A DNA stretch of 61,591 nucleotides from an uncultured Prevotellaceae bacterium (GTDB lineage Bacteria > Bacteroidota > Bacteroidia > Bacteroidales > Muribaculaceae). The translations under genes were made by a program, and so were the position numbers. The first letter of the stretch is position 1; each line of letters begins with the position of its first letter. The stretch is from positions 1 to 61,591 of the forward strand of contig ONJX01000017.1 of the NCBI GenBank assembly GCA_900318255.1, written 5' to 3'. Of the stretch, positions 1-7,980 are shown one piece after another. Under the pieces are notes generated by a model that made no database searches, was not told the DNA's origin, and saw only the letters and a program-made list of their open reading frames with translations.

Positions 1-400
1 AAAAAACCGCTCAACTCGGGCGGACGCCCTCGTGAGCCGAAAAGCGATGCAAAATTACTGCCGCCGCGCGACATGGCAAAATATTTCGCAAAGAAAATCA
101 CAAAAACGGGCGAATTTTAACACCCATTCACATTTCAGCTACCACCTTGAAGACATTTTAAAAGAAACACTGCGCCCAAATGCACGACACTGCCGCCCAA
201 AGGAGGGAGATTGCCGCCCCGAGGCTGGAGGCCACCGCACAAATGCAGGACACTGCCGCCCAAAGCCACTGTCATGCCCGCCACTTGCGAGGCTGACGCT
301 CGCAATACCCACGACGCCAACGACACTCACCCGCCCCCGACGGCAACGACATCACAATAAAACACCACTATACCTGCACACATTATTTATAATATAAAGT
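1..400. other. Left-edge stretch without a convincing gene
   Basis: I see no credible gene here. The longest open frame on the plus strand (32-397) is rich in Arg, His and Pro, has no recognisable domain and looks like noncoding GC-rich repeat sequence. A 17-base motif beginning GACACTGCC occurs twice (186-202 and 249-265, 63 bases apart). Around 286-308 there is weak similarity to the repeat units found near 54.8 and 56.2 kb. Confidence 0.5.
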
Positions 401-406
401 AAAAAA

Positions 407-436
407 TAGGAGGATGCCGCTGTGCATCCTCCCCTT
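407..436 (-). terminator. Bidirectional hairpin terminator after the coiled-coil gene
   Basis: A perfect 9-bp stem (409-417 with 424-432) and a 6-base loop are followed by a T run when read on the minus strand (A-rich 401-407) and by CCTTTT on the plus strand. It lies about 50 bases past the stop of the minus-strand gene at 484-1728. Confidence 0.8.
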
Positions 437-483
437 TTATGTCCCGCCCGCTTTAAATGTTTTGCGTTAGCGGCATTGATTGT

Positions 484-1728
484 CTATTTAAAAAGTGACA
501 TCTGGTCGTCATCGCTGGTGAAGTTTATGCCATCGTCGAGGTCATCGAGAATGGGACTGTCAGCTGCGCCATCGCTCTTGATTTGCTCTTTCAGTTGCTT
601 GATTTGCGCTTTCAGCTCTTCCACCTCGTTGTTGTCACCACCAGCCTCAAGGAGCTTTTTCTTCAAACTTGCAATCTCATCGTCTTTGCGCTGCTTTATT
701 TCCTCAAACTTCTCAAGCTGGCCAACAAGCTGCTCGGCTTGTGCCAGCTCTTCGTTAGCCTTATCGAGTTCCTCACTGGTCTCATCGAGCTTGCGATGCA
801 GCCACGCCACTTGTGCTGCGAGGGTGTCGATCTCGGCATCCTTCTCTTCGAGCGCTTTGCTTGAGACGGCAGTTGTAGCAGCTGGTTTGCCGCTTGCTCT
901 GAGCTCGTCAATCTGCTTTTGCAGTTGTGTGATGCGTTCTTTAGACTTTAGACCCTCGTTTCTCTCTTTAGTGAGTTCTTGATTAAGTTTCAAGATTTCT
1001 TCCTTAGCGATGTCTCCGCTCTTGTTCTGCTCCTCGTTCATCTGAAGCACCTTCATCTTGTTCTGAAGGCTTCGGTTGTCCATTTCCACCTTCTCTTTAG
1101 CGGTCATCAGCTCCTGCATCTTCATCTGCAGGTCGTTGTAGCGAGTAAGTGTGGTCTTGCGCGAATTCTCGGCAGATTTAATTTTTTCTTTTAGGTCTTC
1201 GATTTCTTCGTAAGCATTGAGAGCCTTATCGTCGGTCTCTTTAAGCTTGTCGATTATCTCGGCTCTTTCTTTGTTCCATTTCTCGGCAGCACTGTCAAGC
1301 ACATCTTTGCGCAGTCGTGTCTCATAGTCACGGAACTGAGGCTTTAACGTCTCCACAATGGCCTGTGTCTCGGCCTCGACATCAAGGTTGTTGAGGATTT
1401 GCGTTGGCAGATTGCCGTTAATGATGATCATTATCCTCTTGAGGATATTTTCGGGCACGCCCACATCTTTAGCCGCGGCAAGCTCCGACATGTCAACCTG
1501 TTGCCGTGGAAGCTCCACCCTTGTATATACTGGCTTTTCCACAGGCTCTTGAGTTTGTGTTTCATCATTACCATCCTCCCGTTTTTGGGCACCTCTAGTT
1601 TTCTTCTCGTCTTCATCCTTTCGCCAAGGGTTGTCGTAATTTCTCTTCTCGAAATAATCGAGGTCGTCAACGCCTTCGCCAAAATCTCCAAGCCCCAGGA
1701 CTTTCTTTAATGCATTATTAAAATTCAT
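484..1728 (-). CDS. Coiled-coil protein of unknown function
   Basis: This 414-aa protein has no signal peptide or membrane segment, so it should be cytoplasmic. I do not recognise a named family. The first ~80 residues are polar and charged. Residues ~90-125 form a short possible globular part (VPENILKRIMIIINGNLP). From about 130 to 385 the chain is dominated by Glu, Lys, Gln and Leu in heptad-like order, broken by an Ala/Thr/Ser linker near 280-290. The C-terminus is acidic and ends in DDDQMSLFK. This layout suggests a structural or scaffold role, which is inference. The ATG at 1728 is preceded by a good Bacteroidota promoter and the gene ends at a strong hairpin, so it is probably a single-gene transcript. 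Confidence 0.85.
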   Translation of the reverse strand: MNFNNALKKVLGLGDFGEGVDDLDYFEKRNYDNPWRKDEDEKKTRGAQKREDGNDETQTQEPVEKPVYTRVELPRQQVDMSELAAAKDVGVPENILKRIMIIINGNLPTQILNNLDVEAETQAIVETLKPQFRDYETRLRKDVLDSAAEKWNKERAEIIDKLKETDDKALNAYEEIEDLKEKIKSAENSRKTTLTRYNDLQMKMQELMTAKEKVEMDNRSLQNKMKVLQMNEEQNKSGDIAKEEILKLNQELTKERNEGLKSKERITQLQKQIDELRASGKPAATTAVSSKALEEKDAEIDTLAAQVAWLHRKLDETSEELDKANEELAQAEQLVGQLEKFEEIKQRKDDEIASLKKKLLEAGGDNNEVEELKAQIKQLKEQIKSDGAADSPILDDLDDGINFTSDDDQMSLFK

Positions 1729-1770
1729 AATCGGTGTATTTTATTTTTTGTTTTTATCATATTTAGGGTG

Positions 1771-1778
1771 CAAAGTTA
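1771..1778 (-). promoter_or_regulatory. Promoter -7 box (TAACTTTG) of the coiled-coil gene
   Basis: On the minus strand this is an exact match to the Bacteroidota -7 consensus TAnnTTTG, with a TTG about 16 bases upstream. It lies 43 bases before the ATG at 1728. Confidence 0.7.
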
Positions 1779-1894
1779 ATGAATTTCCTTTAAACAATCG
1801 ACAAACTATTTAATCTAAATGTGAGAAAAAACAAAATCCCTACCCTTTAAGGCTAATTCTTGCAAAAAACATCATGCCAATCTACGGCGGATGC

Positions 1895-2067
1895 ATGTCG
1901 TTGACCACCACTTTCTTGCCGTTAACCATCAACCTGGGCCAAATAGCACCAACACCCTTAAACCTTTGTTACTCAAAACCATCTAAATAACAGAAAGCGA
2001 TGACTGACGCAACGCAAATCATAACGAGATGTCGTTTACCATCACTTTTGGGTCGTTGACCACCATC
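1895..2067. repeat. Degenerate direct repeat pair between divergent promoters
   Basis: The ~470-base gap 1729-2200 has no gene. Two 39-base stretches (1895-1933 and 2029-2067) match at 30 of 39 positions. Read on the minus strand both encode Val/Asn/Asp-rich peptides (VVVNDM and VVNDPKVMVND) that end at stops, so they could be remnants of a decayed repeat protein or of a duplicated gene tail. No function is apparent. Confidence 0.45.
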
Positions 2068-2104
2068 ATTAGTTCCATCTATTGCACAACGTGGAAAACC
2101 ACCT

Positions 2105-2112
2105 TAACTTTG
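2105..2112 (+). promoter_or_regulatory. Promoter -7 box (TAACTTTG) before the DUF6515-like gene
   Basis: Exact TAnnTTTG match with TTG at 2082-2084, 20 bases upstream. The ATG at 2201 is 88 bases downstream, leaving an ~80-base leader. Confidence 0.7.
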
Positions 2113-2200
2113 CAACAAAAATATTTATTAACCGCTGGCAACAGCTCAGGAAGGTTCAAAGAATTACCCAAAGAACCGACCTCTAAAAAACACAAGAATT

Positions 2201-2662
2201 ATGAAAAATATATTTTTAAGCATCGCGATTTTGCTGGTTACTGCAGGTCTGGCAGCTCCCTCGGCAATGGCACGCACAATGCGTGGCGGTGCAATAAGCC
2301 ACAGGCCAAGTGTAGAAATGCGTGGTACAGGTCATGGACCTAGAGTTGGAAAGCCTATGCCGCCAGTAGGTGCCCGTGCAAGGGCCATGCACTATGGCAT
2401 GCGCCTTGCCAGCCGCCCCTCAGGAGTAGTGTTAAATTATGGCGGCGTGAGCTTCATCTATGACAACGGAGTTTATTACAGCTCAATAGGCCGCGAGTAT
2501 GAGGTAGTTCGTCCACAAGTGGGCATGATAGTGCCATCGTTACCCATGCGTCACAGCGTGATGATGCGCAACGGCTCAAGACACTACATCCACAACGGCG
2601 TCATCTACCGCCCCATTCACCGCAACGGCAACGTAACATTCCGCGTGGTAGGCTTCATCTAA
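2201..2662 (+). CDS. Small secreted DUF6515-like protein
   Basis: This 153-aa protein starts with a clear signal peptide (MKNIFLSIAILLVTAGLAAPSAMA), so it is exported. The mature N-terminal part is basic and Met/Gly/Arg-rich. The C-terminal half carries the pattern GGVSFIYDNGVYYS, then PQVGMIVPSLP, then HNGVIYRP, which resembles DUF6515 proteins of Bacteroidales envelopes. No enzymatic residues are visible and the function is unknown. It has its own promoter at 2105. The next gene, 100 bases on, is another small exported protein and may share the transcript. Confidence 0.8.
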   Translation: MKNIFLSIAILLVTAGLAAPSAMARTMRGGAISHRPSVEMRGTGHGPRVGKPMPPVGARARAMHYGMRLASRPSGVVLNYGGVSFIYDNGVYYSSIGREYEVVRPQVGMIVPSLPMRHSVMMRNGSRHYIHNGVIYRPIHRNGNVTFRVVGFI

Positions 2663-2762
2663 ACAATCAAAATAATTTTGTGGACCCTGTGCCCCTCAAA
2701 AAAATGACCAGGGTCCACATTCACAAGAACTCAATTACAAACATTTTAAAAATATTATCATC

Positions 2763-3242
2763 ATGAGAAAGACAATTTTATTAGCATTAATGGCAGTAGT
2801 AGCTACTACAGCAGTGACAGCACAAGAGACTGAAAAGCGCGACGACCGCCGCGGGCCAAATCCCGAGAAACGCGTTGAGAAGCAAGTCAAGCACCTCGAC
2901 AAGAAGCTCAAACTCAGCGACAGCCAGAAAGAGCAGCTTAAAGAGTTTTATGGCGAGTTTAACAAGGCCCAGCAAGCCCGCATGGAACAGATGCGCTTGC
3001 AAGAGAAGCAAGACCGTGATGCCCTCAACAGCAAGATCAACTCCATCCTCACCGACGAGCAGAAAGCCAAGTATGCCGAGATGAAGGAAAAGGACAAAGA
3101 GATGTGGAAAGAAGGCCACAAAGGGTCTGGACGTGGAGAAGGAAAAGGCCGAGGACATGGCCCAGGTCGCAAGCATCTTCCTGGCAGAGGCCATGGTGAC
3201 CATGGTGGCATGGATAGCTTCGACGGCGGCACTGGCCAATGA
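2763..3242 (+). CDS. Small periplasmic Spy/CpxP-like (DUF4890-type) protein
   Basis: The 159-aa product has a signal peptide (cleavage near TAVTAQ). A charged helical region of about 90 residues follows, containing LKLSDSQKEQLKEFY and ILTDEQKAKYAEM. These two LTxxQ-like motifs are the signature of Spy/CpxP-type periplasmic proteins that bind unfolded proteins or act in stress responses. The C-terminal ~40 residues are Gly/His/Lys-rich (GRGEGKGRGHGPGRKH) and could bind metal, which is inference. A strong terminator follows at 3374. The family assignment is by motif only. Confidence 0.8.
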   Translation: MRKTILLALMAVVATTAVTAQETEKRDDRRGPNPEKRVEKQVKHLDKKLKLSDSQKEQLKEFYGEFNKAQQARMEQMRLQEKQDRDALNSKINSILTDEQKAKYAEMKEKDKEMWKEGHKGSGRGEGKGRGHGPGRKHLPGRGHGDHGGMDSFDGGTGQ

Positions 3243-3373
3243 TAGGTATCCAAGAGACAACAAGAGCAAGAGTTGTTTCATCAGTAAAAACATTCTGAAT
3301 TAATTTTCATAAGCATTTGTTTTAGGTTAATAATTGATTAGTAAGGCTATAAAGGAATGAATAGAATAACGAC

Positions 3374-3408
3374 AGCGGCTTCTCGACGATGAGAAGCCGC
3401 TTTTTTTC
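3374..3408 (+). terminator. Strong intrinsic terminator
   Basis: Perfect 11-bp stem (3374-3384 with 3391-3401), 6-base loop and seven Ts. It ends the transcript of the two small exported proteins. Confidence 0.9.
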
Positions 3409-3680
3409 ATCAAGTAAACTTGGCAACTATTCGCCGGCACCACTCCATATACAAAAGTGCGAGTAAGCGAGAATAGCTCAGCTAGGTTTCTTGACAGAGA
3501 TGCGAGTGCGCAAAATTATCACAAATTAACTATTATACCAGCCATTAGTTAATATCTATATTATTTGGTTAAACATACTTTATTTAATATTTATTAGAAT
3601 AATCTTTTATAATTTTGCAGCCGAGATTTTTTATTCACACATTGTTTTATAAAAACATCAAAACAAAACGATTATTTTAA
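3409..3680 (+). promoter_or_regulatory. AT-rich upstream region with promoter box TAATTTTG (3610-3617)
   Basis: Apart from the -7 box at 3610-3617, which precedes the kinase gene at 3681 by 63 bases, I see no gene, repeat or hairpin in this stretch. No good -33 element is visible. Confidence 0.6.
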
Positions 3681-4544
3681 ATGGCTGCAAGTCAATTTGC
3701 TAAAGTAATTGCCGAAAGTTCCTCCACTCGCTCGGAGTGGAGCCTTGTAGATGGCAACAATGTTGTAGCTCATGCTGTTATCTCTGGCATAAATCCTTAT
3801 TTCTTAACACGCCGAGAAATCAGCCACATCATTAGGCTCGAACTACCACGCGACTTTTTCAAGCGCCGCTGGGACAAAGTGTATTTTTATGGCGCCGGAT
3901 GCTCTAACCCCGAGCGAAACAAGATCGTTGAACTCTCGCTGGTGGCACAGTTCAAGACTCCTGTGGTCGTCGAGAGCGACCTTGTGGGAGCGGCCCACGG
4001 CCTGCTGCAAAACGAGCCAGGACTGGCTTGCATTCTTGGCACTGGCTCCAACTCCTGCTTCTACGACGGTGAGAATGTCACCAAGAGCGTAACCTCTGGC
4101 GGCTTCATCCTTGGCGACGAGGGCAGTGGATCAGCCTTGGGACGCATCTTCCTGGGTGACGTGCTCAAAAACCTCGCCCCCAGGGAGCTCATCGACGAGT
4201 TCTATGCCGTTCACAAAATCACCAGTGCCAATGTTATGGATGCCGTCTATAACAACCCGCACGCCAACAACAACCTGCACGACTACTCCTTCTTCCTCGC
4301 CGACCACCTCGACAACGAGTACTGCCACAACCTCGTTACCAACGAGATAAAGCGGTTCTTTGACCGAAACATCTGCCAGTACCGCTACAAGGACTACCCC
4401 GTGTGCTTCGTTGGCTCGGTAGCCACACGCTACAGCGAGATACTCCTCCAAGTGGCCTATAGTTACGAAGTCAATGTCAAGAAAATCGTCAGCGAGTCGA
4501 TGCCTGGGCTGGTAGTCTATCACTCTGTAGGCAACAAAGCATAG
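3681..4544 (+). CDS. BadF/NagK-type sugar kinase paralogue with altered first phosphate loop
   Basis: This 287-aa protein belongs to the ASKHA fold BadF/BadG/BcrA ATPase family, like N-acetylglucosamine kinases. It carries ILGTGSNS (about residues 118-125) and GGFILGDEGSGSALG (about 137-151), both close to the same motifs in MurK at 18538. The N-terminal phosphate-1 motif, normally DSGSTKxDW, is AESSSTRSEW here (residues 11-20). The usual Asp, Gly and Lys are replaced by Glu, Ser and Arg. Either activity is changed or this is a conserved divergent subfamily; I cannot tell without alignment. It has its own promoter and lies just upstream of the peptidoglycan salvage block. A GlcNAc or amino-sugar kinase is the most likely role. 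Confidence 0.8.
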   Translation: MAASQFAKVIAESSSTRSEWSLVDGNNVVAHAVISGINPYFLTRREISHIIRLELPRDFFKRRWDKVYFYGAGCSNPERNKIVELSLVAQFKTPVVVESDLVGAAHGLLQNEPGLACILGTGSNSCFYDGENVTKSVTSGGFILGDEGSGSALGRIFLGDVLKNLAPRELIDEFYAVHKITSANVMDAVYNNPHANNNLHDYSFFLADHLDNEYCHNLVTNEIKRFFDRNICQYRYKDYPVCFVGSVATRYSEILLQVAYSYEVNVKKIVSESMPGLVVYHSVGNKA

Positions 4545-4898
4545 CAGGAGTAATCTACCAAGGCTCTCCACCATTTACCATCATCTTTTTACTGCCAAAT
4601 CATTGCGCACCACACAGGGCGGCCCACATCGCTTGCCAGTGCACAATCATTTGGCAGCATTTTTATAATTATTCAATTCGTTAAGACAATAGCCAAGAAG
4701 CCACAGCCACATTAGCCCCATTGAAGCGGGCATGCCGTTCTTGACGCAACCGCGATGCGTTGGCTCTCATACCAACGAGCATCTTATCTGATACATGTTT
4801 TACCATAAAATTTACTGAAAAGATGTTTATAATTCATAAATAATACCCATTTATGGAAAATGAACATTTTTTTTGTTTTTTATTCCAAATGTTTGTTG
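4545..4898. other. Intergenic stretch without a visible gene
   Basis: This stretch is mixed GC-rich and then AT-rich, and shows no open frame with coding character. No hairpin with a T run is seen after the kinase gene, so read-through into the next operon cannot be excluded. Confidence 0.4.
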
Positions 4899-4906
4899 TA
4901 TTTTTG
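4899..4906 (+). promoter_or_regulatory. Promoter -7 box (TATTTTTG) of the peptidoglycan salvage operon
   Basis: Matches TAnnTTTG and lies 29 bases before the ATG at 4936. A TTTG at 4872-4875 could be the -33 element (23-base spacing). The next ten genes follow without an obvious terminator. Confidence 0.6.
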
Positions 4907-4935
4907 TAATCTAAACTTGAAAAAGACAATCAATT

Positions 4936-7900
4936 ATGGCAAATAATAAAAAACTATTACTTCTAGCGGTTTCGGCCTTGACCATGTCGTCAATGGTGGG
5001 CATGGGTCAAACCCTAACACAAGACCAGACCAGCAAAGTGCAGCAAATCATCACTGCCACCATGCCCGAGCACATGGGCATCGGTGAGCTGAAAGTGAGA
5101 TCTATCGATGTTGTTGACGACTCTATCAAGGTTGACCTGAGCGAAAACTTCGGCGATGTGCCTTTTACCGAAGAGAGCATCAAAAACATGAAAGAAGATA
5201 TCACGAATGCACTAGGAGAGCAATACCGTGACCACAAGGTGTATATAAGCATCAGCGGCAACGACATTGAGAACTATTTTTCTGATTTCGATAATTCCTA
5301 CAAACGCAAGCACAACGCTTTTATCACGCCGCTCGACGAGAACAGGCACTACAAGAAAGGACTAAGCGGCAACATCGTGGCGGTGTGGCCCAGCCACGGC
5401 TGGTACTTCGAGCCACTGCTCAACCGATGGGAGTGGCAACGAGCACGCATCTTCCAGACCGTGGAAGACATGTACACCCACAGCTACATGATACCCTTCA
5501 TCATGCCTATGCTAGAGAATGCCGGTGCCTATGTGTGGGACGCACGCGAGCGCGACACTCACAACTATGGTGCCGTGGTCGATAACGACGGTGGCAACGC
5601 CCAAAAAGGCTACCATGAGAACAATGGCAGCAAGAAATGGAAAAACGGCGACGGCAACGGATTTGCCTACCTCCGCAACGAGTATAAAGACTTCGAGAAC
5701 CCCTTTGAGGAAGGTTCTTATCGCATGATTGAGGCCGAAAAAGACAAGAAGAAGGAGGCCACAGCTTCATGGGATGTGGAAATGCCCGAAGCAGGGACAT
5801 TTGCCATCTACGTCAGCTACAAGTCGTTGCCAAATAGCGCTCACGACGCCACTTACACCATCAACTCTCTGAGCGGCAGCCACCAGTTAAAAGTTGACCA
5901 GAGCATGGCAGGAGGTGTGTGGGTCTATCTCGGCTCTTTTGAACTCGCCAAGGGCTTGAACAAGAACGTGGTCACACTCAGCAACCACAGCAGCGACAAG
6001 AAGGCCGTCATCACCGCCGACGCCATTAAGGTGGGCGGTGGCAAGGGAAACATAGTGCGACGTGTGGCACTCCCCACCCCCGAGAACAGAGCCATCGCCG
6101 AGAAAAACAACGACATGAAGTATCTAGGCAAGGAAGGCATCGACTACCAGTATGTGGGCAGCGGCGACCATCCCTGGTTCCACCTGGGAGCACGCTACTT
6201 CCTGCAGTGGGCAGGATTTCCACATAAGGTGTATTCCACCAGCGACGGCATCAACGACTACGTTGACGACTACCGCAGCCGTGGCGAGTGGGTAAACTGG
6301 CTGGCTGGAGGCAGCGACGTGTTGCCTGGCAAGCCAGGTCTCAAGGTGCCAGTGGATGTGTCGTTCTGCCTGCACACCGACGCCGGCACCACCATGAACG
6401 ACGACATCATAGGCACCCTGCTCATCTATTGCACAACCAAGAACGGCAAGCAATTTGGGAAATATGAGAACGGCACGCCTCGTGAACTCTCACGACAGTT
6501 TGCCAACATCGTCTCGACCGAGGTTGTCAACGACATACGAGCCAAATACGAGCCCAACTGGACCCGCCGCGGCATGTGGGACAAGAGCTACTACGAGGCA
6601 CGCGTGCCCGAGGTGCCCGCTCTGCTCATGGAGATGCTCTCGCACCAAAACTTCGCCGACATGAAATATGGCCTCGACCCACAATTCCGCTTCGACGTGA
6701 GCCGCGCCATCTACAAGGGCATCGCCAAGTTCATCGCCATGCGCGACCACCGCGAGTGCGTCATCCAGCCACTACCGGTCAACTCTTTTGCCATCGACAA
6801 GGTGAGTGAGTCGCTCTACATGCTCAACTGGCAGCCCACCCCCGACCCTCTGTGCGCAAGTGCTGTGGCCAAGAAATATATAGTTTTGGAACAAGTGGGC
6901 GACGGCGGTTTTAAAGAGATAGAAATCGTTGACGAGCCTCACTACTCGGTACACATCACTGACAACCTCATTCACAGCTACAAAATCATTGCCATGAACG
7001 AGGGCGGCCGCAGCTTCCCTAGCGAGACGCTGTCGCTGGGCGTTGCCGCTGGCAGCAAGGGCACAGTGATGGTGGTCAACAACTTCACACGCGTGAGCGG
7101 CCCCGACTGGTTCGACAGCGGCAAGATGGCGGGCTTCTACGACGACAAAGACCACGGCGTGCCCTACATGGAGCAAATCAACTTCCTGGGCTCGCAGTTT
7201 GAGTTCCGCCGCCACCTCCCCTGGCGCGACGACGACGCACCAGGCTTCGGAGCCTGCCGCAGCAACCACGAGACCGAGAACATCGCCGGCAACACCTTCA
7301 ACTACCCGTCGCTCCACGGCAAGGCCATCATGCAAGCTGGCTACTCATTTGTGTCGGCAAGCGTCAAGGCTATAGAAAACAGCGACATCAACCCCACCGA
7401 TTACTGCGCCCTCGACATCATCATGGGCAAGCAGAAGGAGACTCCCACCGGGCGTGGTGCTAAGCCATCACGATTTAAAGCCCTCACCAGTGGCCTGATG
7501 AGCACCATCACAGCCTACACTCGCAACGGTGGCAACGTGCTCATGACAGGAGCATATATCGCCAGCGACATCTGGGACAAGGACAGCCCGGCACAAAACG
7601 AGATAAACTTTGCTCAAAACGTGATGGGTTACTCGTGGGTGGACGGAAGAGCAACTCTCAAGGGCGAAGCCTACAGCGTGCCTAGCGCCCTAAAACTGAG
7701 CGACGGCATGGGGGCTCTCTCATTCTACAACACGCTCAACAGCGAGTTCTATGCCGTGGAGTCGCCCGATGCCATCAAGGCCAGCGACGACCGCGGCGCC
7801 ACTATCATGCGATACAGCGAGAACAACATTCCTGCCGCCATCGCCAGCGACCGCTATGGCTACAAGACGGTGGCCGTGGGCTTCCCCTTCGAGACCATCA

Positions 7901-7959
7901 AGAGCGAGAGCGAGCGCAACACCTTCATGAGCCGGGTGCTCAACTTCTTTGAGAAATAA
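4936..7959 (+). CDS. Exported N-acetylmuramoyl-L-alanine amidase with golvesin-like domain
   Basis: This 1007-aa protein has a signal peptide (cleavage near SMVGMGQ). A ~100-residue N-terminal domain precedes an Amidase_3-type zinc hydrolase that is split by an insert. His154 (WPSHGW), His480 (SFCLHTDAG) and Glu566 (LLMEMLSHQ) fit the zinc-ligand and catalytic positions. The insert (about 250-370) contains GGVWVYLGSFEL, typical of golvesin-C/xanthan-lyase-like domains. A fibronectin-like stretch and a ~300-residue C-terminal domain follow. The enzyme should cut the bond between MurNAc and the stem peptide in periplasm or envelope, yielding bare glycan. It leads a same-strand block of peptidoglycan salvage genes, with only 21 bases to the next gene. 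Domain borders are approximate. Confidence 0.85.
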   Translation: MANNKKLLLLAVSALTMSSMVGMGQTLTQDQTSKVQQIITATMPEHMGIGELKVRSIDVVDDSIKVDLSENFGDVPFTEESIKNMKEDITNALGEQYRDHKVYISISGNDIENYFSDFDNSYKRKHNAFITPLDENRHYKKGLSGNIVAVWPSHGWYFEPLLNRWEWQRARIFQTVEDMYTHSYMIPFIMPMLENAGAYVWDARERDTHNYGAVVDNDGGNAQKGYHENNGSKKWKNGDGNGFAYLRNEYKDFENPFEEGSYRMIEAEKDKKKEATASWDVEMPEAGTFAIYVSYKSLPNSAHDATYTINSLSGSHQLKVDQSMAGGVWVYLGSFELAKGLNKNVVTLSNHSSDKKAVITADAIKVGGGKGNIVRRVALPTPENRAIAEKNNDMKYLGKEGIDYQYVGSGDHPWFHLGARYFLQWAGFPHKVYSTSDGINDYVDDYRSRGEWVNWLAGGSDVLPGKPGLKVPVDVSFCLHTDAGTTMNDDIIGTLLIYCTTKNGKQFGKYENGTPRELSRQFANIVSTEVVNDIRAKYEPNWTRRGMWDKSYYEARVPEVPALLMEMLSHQNFADMKYGLDPQFRFDVSRAIYKGIAKFIAMRDHRECVIQPLPVNSFAIDKVSESLYMLNWQPTPDPLCASAVAKKYIVLEQVGDGGFKEIEIVDEPHYSVHITDNLIHSYKIIAMNEGGRSFPSETLSLGVAAGSKGTVMVVNNFTRVSGPDWFDSGKMAGFYDDKDHGVPYMEQINFLGSQFEFRRHLPWRDDDAPGFGACRSNHETENIAGNTFNYPSLHGKAIMQAGYSFVSASVKAIENSDINPTDYCALDIIMGKQKETPTGRGAKPSRFKALTSGLMSTITAYTRNGGNVLMTGAYIASDIWDKDSPAQNEINFAQNVMGYSWVDGRATLKGEAYSVPSALKLSDGMGALSFYNTLNSEFYAVESPDAIKASDDRGATIMRYSENNIPAAIASDRYGYKTVAVGFPFETIKSESERNTFMSRVLNFFEK

Positions 7960-7980
7960 ATCACACTAAATAACACAATC

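Noticed and set aside
32..397. 121-codon open frame at the left edge
   Set aside because: Low-complexity Arg/His/Pro product over short DNA repeats, no start context and no domain.
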